Source of the DNA: Fidelibacterota bacterium
GTDB lineage: Bacteria; Fidelibacterota; Marinisomatia; Marinisomatales; CAZVFT01
Length of the DNA stretch: 7,355 nucleotides
NCBI GenBank assembly: GCA_014381485.1
Contig: JACNLN010000024.1
Coordinates: forward strand, 1 to 7,355
Reading direction: 5' to 3'
Shown here: one piece after another, positions 1-4,816 of the stretch
Layout of the letters: the number at the start of each line of letters is the position of its first letter
Position numbering within the stretch: the stretch's first letter is position 1
Made by a program: the position numbers and the translations under genes
The notes under the pieces: generated by a model
Seen by the model: only the letters and a program-made list of their open reading frames with translations
Database searches by the model: none
Told to the model about the DNA's origin: nothing

Positions 1-90
1 GAAAAAATAAATAAATCGATATTTTAAGAGGAGGAAAGGGTAAATAACGTGTTTAAAAAAATCCAGGAAAGATAAAGATTATCACGCTGT

Positions 91-1440
91 TTACTCAAGT
101 TTTTGTGTTATCATATCTTTAACGGAATTAACTAATTTTAATATCGATGTTCGATCTGGACCTTCTGCATAGATGCGAACAATTGGCTCTGTGTTAGATT
201 TCCTCAAGTGGATCCAATGATTCTCCCACATGAACTTTGCTCCATCAGATTTATCTACGGTGACTCCCTGAAAAATTGATTCCAAGTGATGTACAACCTT
301 CTCCAAATCGATTCCTTCAATACTTACCTTTTCCTTCAACATATTATATTGAGGTAAGTCTGTAAAAATAACACTTAAAGGTTCTGTAGATTTCGCCATC
401 CAATTCAGTACTATAGCTGCTGCCACAAGAGAATCGCGACCCAAATGAACATCTCGCAGTATTACTCCACCATTTCCTTCACCACCAATCCTGACATTTT
501 CCTGCTTCATTAGTTCCACCACATTTATTTCCCCGACTGCAGATCGCTTTACAACTCCTTGATATTTTTCTACAATATTATCCACTGCCTTTGTCGTTGA
601 AAGATTTGTTACTACGGTCTGGGGTGAGTCTGCCGATCTTAAAAAATCATCTAACGCAATTACCAAGGTGTATTCCTCTCCGAGTGGATTACCGACTTCA
701 TCCATAACAGCAAGCCGATCACCATCGGGATCTGTGGCAAAACCCACATCACATCCATTTTCCTTCACAGCATTAGTCAGCATATGGAGATTCTCAGGAA
801 GAGGTTCGGGTCCCCGGGCAAACTTCCCACTAAAATCACAATTGATCTTCACCACTTTACATCCCAGTCTCTCCATTAAAAGGGGAAGTGCTTCGCTAGC
901 CGCACCATTGACGGTATCCACGGCCACCTTAAACTGGCGGGATTTGATTTCCTGTACATTCAGAAAATGCAGGGATAGAATACGTTTAAGATGGCGACGA
1001 ATGGCTTGATCAAACCTTGAGTAGGAACCCATTTCTAAATCTGTTAATTCTACATTCTTCTCATACAAAAGGAGGAATTTGTCAAATTGTTCTTTATTTA
1101 AAAAGCAGCCATCGCTGACGATAAACTTCAATCCGTTCCATTCCTCTGGATTGTGACTGGCCGTAACGACAATTCCCCCTACGGAATCTGTGTCATCCAC
1201 TACAAATTGAATAGTTGGGGTGGGACAAATACCACAATCCATAACTCCCCTTCCGACAGTTATTAACGTATCAGTAATCACAGAAAGAAGATTATTACCC
1301 GACGGTCGTGAATCACGACCTACAGCAACTGTTCCTTCAGGGAGAAAACGGTGAAAAGCTCGTACATAGCGAGCGATAACTTCACCATTCAAATCGGTTG
1401 GATATATACCACGAATTCCTGAAATGCTTTGAATTAACAT
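91..1440 (-). CDS. glmM: Phosphoglucosamine mutase / phosphomannomutase family enzyme (GlmM-like)
   Basis: This 449-residue protein is a full-length alpha-D-phosphohexomutase, a cytoplasmic enzyme moving phosphate between C6 and C1 of a sugar. All four family signatures are visible. The phosphoserine loop TASHNP lies at 93-98, with S95 as the catalytic serine. The metal-binding loop DPDGDR is at 237-242. The sugar-binding loop GEGNGG is at 320-325. The C-terminal phosphate-binding loop RKSNTEP is at 413-419. The N-terminal SISGIRG is also typical. From family knowledge, a GEGNGG/RKSNTEP enzyme in FCB bacteria usually serves as GlmM (glucosamine-6-P to glucosamine-1-P, for UDP-GlcNAc and peptidoglycan). 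Phosphomannomutase or phosphoglucomutase activity cannot be excluded, since substrate choice is not readable here. The start is the ATG at 1440, right before the conserved N-terminus; only a weak AAGG lies 10 nt upstream. The gene is separated from bS21 by a strong terminator, so it probably has its own promoter. Confidence 0.9.
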   Translation of the reverse strand: MLIQSISGIRGIYPTDLNGEVIARYVRAFHRFLPEGTVAVGRDSRPSGNNLLSVITDTLITVGRGVMDCGICPTPTIQFVVDDTDSVGGIVVTASHNPEEWNGLKFIVSDGCFLNKEQFDKFLLLYEKNVELTDLEMGSYSRFDQAIRRHLKRILSLHFLNVQEIKSRQFKVAVDTVNGAASEALPLLMERLGCKVVKINCDFSGKFARGPEPLPENLHMLTNAVKENGCDVGFATDPDGDRLAVMDEVGNPLGEEYTLVIALDDFLRSADSPQTVVTNLSTTKAVDNIVEKYQGVVKRSAVGEINVVELMKQENVRIGGEGNGGVILRDVHLGRDSLVAAAIVLNWMAKSTEPLSVIFTDLPQYNMLKEKVSIEGIDLEKVVHHLESIFQGVTVDKSDGAKFMWENHWIHLRKSNTEPIVRIYAEGPDRTSILKLVNSVKDMITQKLE

Positions 1441-1482
1441 TAGAAAAAAACCTTATGAAATAATGCTCTAAACAACAGTTGA

Positions 1483-1512
1483 ATATTAACAGTCTATTGG
1501 ATCTAAAAACAA
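1483..1512 (-). promoter_or_regulatory. Possible promoter for the GlmM-like gene
   Basis: Reading the minus strand, TTGTTT (1512-1507) is followed after 18 nt by TAATAT (1488-1483), preceded by TG in the extended -10 position. The -35 box overlaps the T-rich tail of the upstream terminator. Placement is sensible, because the mutase gene lies downstream of that terminator and needs its own promoter. The region is AT-rich, so a chance match is possible. Confidence 0.35.
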
Positions 1513-1538
1513 GAAAATCCAGAATAATCTGGATTTTC
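1504..1538 (-). terminator. Rho-independent terminator of the sigma-bS21 operon
   Basis: A perfect 10-bp inverted repeat, GAAAATCCAG / CTGGATTTTC (arms 1513-1522 and 1529-1538), has a 6-nt loop. On the minus strand the stem is followed by the T-rich tail TTGTTTTTA (1512-1504), the layout of an intrinsic terminator. It begins 30 nt beyond the bS21 stop codon and precedes the mutase gene. The plus-strand side also runs into T-rich sequence, but no plus-strand gene reads into it. Confidence 0.85.
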
Positions 1539-1567
1539 CATTTTTCGTTATATTAGGTATGTTCGAT

Positions 1568-1729
1568 TTACCTTCTTTTAGATTTATTTAACCGTTTTTT
1601 TGTACTGGGTTTTAAATAGAAGGAATTCTTTCTAACGTCCCTGAGAATTCCCGCTTTTTCATATTTCTTCTTAAAGCGACGTAATGCTCTTTCCAAAGGT
1701 TCATTTTTCCGAACAGTAACTTCGACCAC
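1568..1729 (-). CDS. rpsU: Small ribosomal subunit protein bS21
   Basis: A 53-codon reading frame starting with GTG at 1729 and ending in TAA at 1570-1568. The translation begins MVEVTVRKNEPLERALRRFK, followed by KKYEKAGIL and then RDVRKNSFYLKPS. This is the classic bS21 pattern: a short beta start, N-E-P-(L/F)-(E/D)-x-A-L-R-R-F-K, then K-x-G-(I/V)-L-x-(D/E)-x-R-x-x-x-F-Y-x-K-P, and a lysine/arginine-rich tail. bS21 sits on the 30S platform near the 3' end of 16S rRNA and helps initiation. At 53 aa it is shorter than the 71-aa E. coli protein, the basic tail being trimmed. The start was chosen because AAGGAAGG (1744-1737) lies 7 nt upstream of GTG; the TTG at 1732 is in frame but only 4 nt away. 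It follows the sigma gene by 19 nt and precedes a strong terminator, so the two are probably co-transcribed. Confidence 0.93.
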   Translation of the reverse strand: MVEVTVRKNEPLERALRRFKKKYEKAGILRDVRKNSFYLKPSTKKRLNKSKRR

Positions 1730-1736
1730 CAAAATA

Positions 1737-1744
1737 CCTTCCTT
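1737..1744 (-). promoter_or_regulatory. Ribosome binding site of rpsU
   Basis: AAGGAAGG on the minus strand sits 7 nt before the GTG start at 1729. It lies in the 19-nt gap after the sigma-factor stop codon and decides the GTG start over the in-frame TTG at 1732. Confidence 0.7.
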
Positions 1745-1748
1745 TCAT

Positions 1749-2585
1749 TTATCCGAGGTAGTTTCTCAATAACTTACTCCGGGACTTGTGCCGGAGTCGG
1801 CGTATTGCCTTTTCTTTTATCTGACGAACACGCTCGCGTGTGAGATGGAACTCTTCCCCAATTTCATTCAATGTTAGTGCGAAATCTCTATCTATGCCAA
1901 AGTACATTTTAATAACATCCCGTTCACGATGTTTCAGAGAATCAAGGCAGCGACGAATCTCCTCCTTTAAAGAATCATTCATCAAATAATTGTCAGGACT
2001 AAACTGGTAATCGTCCTCGATTACATCCATCAAAGAATTTTTTTCTCCATCTCTGAAGGGTGCATTCAGAGAATGATGTCTCCTTGAGATACGAATAGCA
2101 TCTGTCACTTCTTCAGAGTGCATTTCCAATTGTTTGGCAATTTCTTTTGCCTTTGGTTGACGTTCGTACTCAGACTCGAGAGCTTCAGCAGCTTTGGTAA
2201 TTTTGCTTATTGTTCCAACACGGTTTAACGGTAAACGTACAATTCGTGAATGTTCCGCAAGAGCCTGAAGAATCGACTGACGAATCCACCAAACCGCATA
2301 GGAAATAAATTTAAAACCACGCGTCTCATCAAACCTTTCGGCTGCCTTAATGAGTCCTAAATTTCCCTCGTTGATGAGGTCAGTTAGCGGTAACCCCTGT
2401 CCCTGATAATCCTTTGCCACTGACACAACAAATCGGAGGTTACACTCCGTTAACTCCGTCAAAGCTGCCTGATCACCCCTCTTCACCCGCTGAGCCAGCT
2501 CAACCTCTCTTGCCGGAGGTAACGGTTCGTACTTACCAATCTCTTCAAGATATCTACTTAGACTTCGATTTGAATCTGTTGCCAT
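1749..2585 (-). CDS. rpoD: Primary (group 1-like) sigma-70 factor, RpoD/SigA, compact FCB type
   Basis: This 278-residue sigma factor directs RNA polymerase to promoters. Region 1.2 (about 9-38, SLSRYLEEIGK...ELAQRVKRGD) is followed by region 2 (about 45-108) with LTDLINEGNLGLIKAAERFD, then FKFISYAVWWIRQSI (91-105), the -10 recognition and melting segment. The region 3.2 finger (SLNAPFRDGEKNSL) and the region 4.2 helix-turn-helix (about 237-266, LTLNEIGEEFHLTRERVRQI) that reads the -35 box are also present. Region 1.1 and the large non-conserved insert of E. coli RpoD are absent. From family knowledge, this size and the C-terminal SKLLRNYLG are typical of the single housekeeping sigma of Bacteroidota and relatives; a RpoS-like paralogue is less likely but possible. 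The ATG at 2585 matches the usual N-terminus; the only SD-like element is a weak GAGAG at 2596-2592. The gene is first in an operon with bS21. Confidence 0.95.
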   Translation of the reverse strand: MATDSNRSLSRYLEEIGKYEPLPPAREVELAQRVKRGDQAALTELTECNLRFVVSVAKDYQGQGLPLTDLINEGNLGLIKAAERFDETRGFKFISYAVWWIRQSILQALAEHSRIVRLPLNRVGTISKITKAAEALESEYERQPKAKEIAKQLEMHSEEVTDAIRISRRHHSLNAPFRDGEKNSLMDVIEDDYQFSPDNYLMNDSLKEEIRRCLDSLKHRERDVIKMYFGIDRDFALTLNEIGEEFHLTRERVRQIKEKAIRRLRHKSRSKLLRNYLG

Positions 2586-2614
2586 TTATTGCTCTCTTTT
2601 TATGATTATTTTTG

Positions 2615-2628
2615 CTTAATTAATTAAG
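2615..2628. repeat. 14-bp perfect palindrome in the sigma-gene leader
   Basis: CTTAATTAATTAAG is its own reverse complement. It lies 29 nt upstream of the sigma start codon and just downstream of the proposed TATAAT box, so it would fall in the early transcribed leader. It could be an operator half-site pair, or chance in AT-rich DNA. Confidence 0.4.
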
Positions 2629-2650
2629 ATTAAAGTGTGAAAATTTAAGT

Positions 2651-2684
2651 ATTATAATAAAAATAAGCAAGAGCTAAGAGCAAA
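2651..2684 (-). promoter_or_regulatory. Probable promoter of the sigma-bS21 operon
   Basis: On the minus strand a perfect TATAAT occurs at 2656-2651, about 65 nt upstream of the sigma start codon, predicting a start of transcription near 2644. No good TTGACA is found 17 nt upstream. The -35 area instead carries two tandem heptamers, GCTCTTA and GCTCTTG (2681-2668), preceded by TTTG at 2684-2681. The repeats could bind an activator, or a divergent -33 TTTG could be used; neither can be settled from sequence alone. Confidence 0.4.
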
Positions 2685-2722
2685 TTTTAAATAAAACTTT
2701 TGAGAATAATCGTTTTTTAAAA

Positions 2723-2781
2723 TTAGAGACAGGTACAGAAGATGTGGCATATATCGTCTCTAAATCGACAGGGATTGTCGA
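2723..2781. repeat. Pair of adjacent inverted repeats, possible structured RNA or operator
   Basis: The first inverted repeat is TTAGAGAC (2723-2730) with GTCTCTAA (2756-2763), a perfect 8-bp stem. Inside it, GATGT (2741-2745) can pair with ATATC (2751-2755) using one G-T pair, leaving a 10-nt one-sided bulge. One nucleotide after the first stem comes a second perfect 6-bp stem, TCGACA-GGGAT-TGTCGA (2765-2781). Transcript strand is unknown. It is not followed by an immediate poly-T run that would mark it as a simple terminator. Confidence 0.5.
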
Positions 2782-2825
2782 AACTGAATTAGAAAAAATA
2801 TAATTCGATTTTTTAAATTTTTTCT

Positions 2826-2854
2826 TTGACACTTTTTTATAAATCTTTTATTTT
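2826..2854 (+). promoter_or_regulatory. Possible promoter for the ABC transporter operon
   Basis: A perfect TTGACA at 2826-2831 is followed after 17 nt by TATTTT (2849-2854), a four-of-six match to TATAAT. The same bases also approximate the Bacteroidota-type promoter: TTTG at 2825-2828, then TA...TTTG at 2849-2857 with one extra base. If used, the operon would carry a leader of about 300 nt before the ATPase start at 3164. The -10 box is weak and the surroundings are T-rich. Confidence 0.4.
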
Positions 2855-2923
2855 TTGCCCCCGAAAAAGTAATAATGGAACCAATTTTTCATTAATGTTT
2901 ATAACCTTATTAATTCACCAGTC

Positions 2924-2949
2924 CACGAATTACCCTAATAAACACGAAT
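2924..2949. repeat. CACGAAT direct repeat
   Basis: CACGAAT occurs at 2924-2930 and again at 2943-2949, a 19-bp period, with CCCTAATAAA-like sequence between. On the minus strand it reads as ATTCGTG repeated. The motif resembles degenerate 'AATTCGTG' intergenic repeats that I recall from environmental FCB and deltaproteobacterial genomes, but two units alone do not establish an element. Confidence 0.4.
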
Positions 2950-3042
2950 ATTGTTAAAGTTACAAAACATAACATCAAAATTATCGTTCGGAAATAGTAA
3001 ACTTCGATTCCGGTTTAACTTCATCTATTTCTTTGCTTCGTG

Positions 3043-3071
3043 CCAGTCTGCCCCAGGATGCGCAGGGCTGG
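3043..3071 (+). repeat. GC-richer imperfect hairpin upstream of the ABC operon
   Basis: CCAG-T-CTGC (3043-3051) can pair with GCAG-GG-CTGG (3062-3071), giving two 4-bp GC-rich stems separated by a T/GG internal loop, with a 10-nt apical loop. It stands out in base composition from the AT-rich DNA around it and lies about 90 nt upstream of the ATPase start codon, so it would be in the operon leader. It is not a terminator, since no T run follows. Confidence 0.4.
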
Positions 3072-3145
3072 TGGGTAATTAGTAAAATTTGTGGAGAATA
3101 ATTCAGGATAAAACAGTAAATTTTTTTTATATTTTAGAAACGGTT

Positions 3146-3151
3146 AAGGAG
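3146..3151 (+). promoter_or_regulatory. Ribosome binding site of the ABC ATPase gene
   Basis: AAGGAG lies 12 nt before the ATG at 3164. Spacing is long, but no other in-frame start nearby has a better site, and the ATG precedes the standard ABC N-terminus. Confidence 0.5.
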
Positions 3152-3163
3152 AATATTAAATCG

Positions 3164-4108
3164 ATGATCAAAGTTACAAACCTCTCTAAAAATTATGGCA
3201 CATTAAAGGCGGTGAAAAATATCAACTTCGAAATCAATGATGGAGAGATTGTTGGATTCGTTGGACCAAATGGAGCCGGGAAGACCACAACACTGAGGAT
3301 GATAACGGGTTACCTTGTTCCTACTTCTGGTGAGGTTATGGTAAATGATATGGATATAACTAAACACGCTATTGAAATCCAGAAACAGATTGGATATCTC
3401 CCTGAATTCAATCCACTTTACCCGGAAATGAAAGTGTACGATTTTTTAACCTTTATAGCGAATATCCGGGATATCAAAGGGAAACAATTTCGAGAAGCTC
3501 TCAATCGGGTGATTGAACAGTGTGGTCTAAAAGGAGTTGTCCACCGACAGATTTCCAACTGTTCAAAAGGTTATCAACAGCGTATAGGACTTGCAGCAAC
3601 AATGATCCATAATCCCTCTATTCTCATTTTCGATGAACCCGTTTCAGGACTCGATCCAAACCAGATTGTTGAGATTCGTGAACTCATCAAAGAGTTAGGT
3701 AAAGAAAAACTCGTCCTCATATCCAGCCACATTCTTCAAGAGATTCAGGCGACGGTAGACCGGATTATAATCATCCACAAAGGGGAGATTGTTGCAGATG
3801 GTACAAGTGAGGAGTTAATAAGTAACTTTATAGGTAACATTCACTTGACAATGGAGGTAAGAAAAGCTACCCAAGAGACATTGGATCAACTAACTATGGC
3901 TGTTCCAAAAGTAAATCTATTGAAGACGGAAGAGAAAAATGGCAGCCATCTAATTCAATTAGAATACAACCGAGATATCGATCCTAGGGAGGCACTTTTT
4001 CAGTATGCTGTCTCATCTGGCTGGATAATCCTTAAAATGACACCACACACCACCAACCTGGAAGATGTATTCCGTAGTCTGACGGTGTCGGGAGATGCAT
4101 ATGCCTAA
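3164..4108 (+). CDS. gldA: ABC transporter ATP-binding protein, GldA-like
   Basis: This 314-residue cytoplasmic ATPase powers an ABC-2 type transporter. It has the complete nucleotide-binding set: Walker A GPNGAGKTT (34-42), Walker B ILIFDEP (153-159), D-loop SGLD (161-164) and switch histidine H189. The Q-loop reads GYLPEFNPLY (77-86), with Glu81 in the usual Gln place; this GYLPE-x-NPLY form is what I recall of GldA and its close relatives. The signature is CSKGYQQR (133-140) in place of LSGGQ, the ABC-2 style. Residues about 220-314 form the C-terminal extension common in this group. The frame is open further upstream to a TTG at 3089, but those extra 25 residues precede the normal MIKVTNLSKNYG start and lack an SD, so ATG 3164 is chosen. 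It overlaps the permease gene by 8 bp. A general ABC-2 ATPase role is certain; a gliding role is not implied. Confidence 0.9.
   Translation: MIKVTNLSKNYGTLKAVKNINFEINDGEIVGFVGPNGAGKTTTLRMITGYLVPTSGEVMVNDMDITKHAIEIQKQIGYLPEFNPLYPEMKVYDFLTFIANIRDIKGKQFREALNRVIEQCGLKGVVHRQISNCSKGYQQRIGLAATMIHNPSILIFDEPVSGLDPNQIVEIRELIKELGKEKLVLISSHILQEIQATVDRIIIIHKGEIVADGTSEELISNFIGNIHLTMEVRKATQETLDQLTMAVPKVNLLKTEEKNGSHLIQLEYNRDIDPREALFQYAVSSGWIILKMTPHTTNLEDVFRSLTVSGDAYA
4090..4094 (+). promoter_or_regulatory. Ribosome binding site of the permease gene
   Basis: GGGAG lies inside the end of the ATPase gene, 6 nt before ATG 4101 but abutting ATG 4095, and so favours 4101 as the start. Confidence 0.6.
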
Positions 4109-4814
4109 CGTAAAAACAATCTTTTTAAAAGAGATACGGGCTTATTTCAATAGCCCTATGGCATATATTTTCCTTGTGATATTCGCTATCATTAATGGCT
4201 ATTTTTTTACAAATACCTTTTTTCTCATCAACCAGTCAGATTTACGATCACTTTTTAGTATCGTACCTATTGTATATCTCTTTTTCATCCCTGCAATAGC
4301 TATGGGACTTATTGCTCGTGAGAGGAACCTTGGTACTATAGAAGTCATCTCTACTCTGCCACTGAAAAACAGCGAATATGTCATCGGGAAGTTTCTGGCG
4401 GCCCTTAGTCTGATCCTCTTGGGATTAGTTGCCACATTAGTTCACTTTATCACTCTGGTAAACGTTGGAGCTCACATCGATTTTGGTGCTGTTTTCACCG
4501 GTTACTTTGGTTTAGCCCTTGTGGGTGCGTTTTATGCCTCTATCGGAACCTTTGCCAGCAGTGTGACAGAGAACCAGGTTGTGGCATTTATTATTGGTGT
4601 TTTTATCGTACTGGTCTTCTTTCTGATGGATAAGCTACTGCTATTTGTTCCTGTGTCACTCTCTGGAATTGTGCAGTACATCAGCGTAGACTATCACTTT
4701 TCTAACATCTCACGTGGGGTCATCGATTCCAGGAATCTCATCTATTTTGCATCAGTCATCGGATTCTTTCTCTTTCTGACAATCCAGAATATTGAAATAA
4801 GGAAATGGAGATAG
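4101..4814 (+). CDS. gldF: ABC-2 type transporter permease, GldF-like
   Basis: This 237-residue inner-membrane protein should form the channel half of the transporter with the upstream ATPase. Six hydrophobic segments are seen, roughly at 21-41, 53-72, 97-118, 129-151, 160-182 and 213-231, the usual ABC-2 permease plan. The short cytoplasmic N-terminus TIFLKEIRAYFNSP and the loop ARERNLGTIEVISTLPL (72-88), followed by S-E-Y-V-I-G-K, match the family elbow and coupling segments; DYHFSNISRGVID near the end is typical of GldF-like permeases as I recall them. The start at 4101 is preferred over the in-frame ATG at 4095 because GGGAG (4090-4094) then has 6-nt spacing. It overlaps the ATPase stop codon in an 8-bp ATGCCTAA junction, suggesting translational coupling. 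The substrate is unknown. Confidence 0.88.
   Translation: MPNVKTIFLKEIRAYFNSPMAYIFLVIFAIINGYFFTNTFFLINQSDLRSLFSIVPIVYLFFIPAIAMGLIARERNLGTIEVISTLPLKNSEYVIGKFLAALSLILLGLVATLVHFITLVNVGAHIDFGAVFTGYFGLALVGAFYASIGTFASSVTENQVVAFIIGVFIVLVFFLMDKLLLFVPVSLSGIVQYISVDYHFSNISRGVIDSRNLIYFASVIGFFLFLTIQNIEIRKWR
4807..4810 (+). promoter_or_regulatory. Ribosome binding site of the GldG-like gene
   Basis: GGAG lies 6 nt before ATG 4817. The earlier in-frame ATG at 4805 has AAGGA only 1 nt away, and ATG 4823 would have 12-nt spacing, so 4817 is the best-supported start. Confidence 0.55.
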
Positions 4815-4816
4815 AG

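Larger units (their letters stand above)
2586..3163. other. Gene-free divergent intergenic region (about 580 bp)
   Basis: No convincing protein-coding frame lies between the divergent sigma-factor and ABC ATPase genes. The longest ATG frame noticed by eye in its central part is a 16-codon one at 2742-2792 with no family resemblance. The region is strongly AT-rich except near 3041-3075. It holds the sigma promoter, inverted repeats at 2723-2763 and 2765-2781, an AT-only inverted repeat at 2793-2814, a possible plus-strand promoter at 2826-2854, a CACGAAT direct repeat at 2924-2949, and a GC-richer hairpin at 3043-3071. No known RNA family was recognised. Confidence 0.8.

Noticed and set aside
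49..75. GTG frame of eight codons after a GGAGG-like sequence on the plus strand near the window start
   Set aside because: Too short to support as a gene, and no recognised leader peptide.
71..83. GATAA-AGA-TTATC hairpin downstream of the mutase gene, with a T run further on
   Set aside because: Only five AT-rich base pairs, with the T run not adjacent; too weak to call a terminator.
668..1009. Plus-strand open frame of 113 codons
   Set aside because: It lies entirely antisense inside the mutase gene, has a serine-rich composition with no family resemblance, and no SD.
2414..2605. Plus-strand open frame antisense to the sigma gene
   Set aside because: It covers the conserved N-terminal coding part of the sigma gene on the other strand and has no recognisable domain.
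2742..2792. 16-codon ATG frame in the divergent spacer
   Set aside because: No good SD and no resemblance to a known leader peptide; it coincides with the inverted repeats, which explain the sequence better.
3003..3014. TTCGATTCC, similar to a tRNA T-loop
   Set aside because: The flanking bases do not form a T-stem, and no acceptor or anticodon arms are found around it.
3089..3163. TTG-started 25-residue extension of the ABC ATPase
   Set aside because: No SD before the TTG, and the normal family N-terminus begins at ATG 3164.
4199..4435. Minus-strand frame within the permease gene
   Set aside because: Antisense to conserved permease codons, with no start signal or family match.
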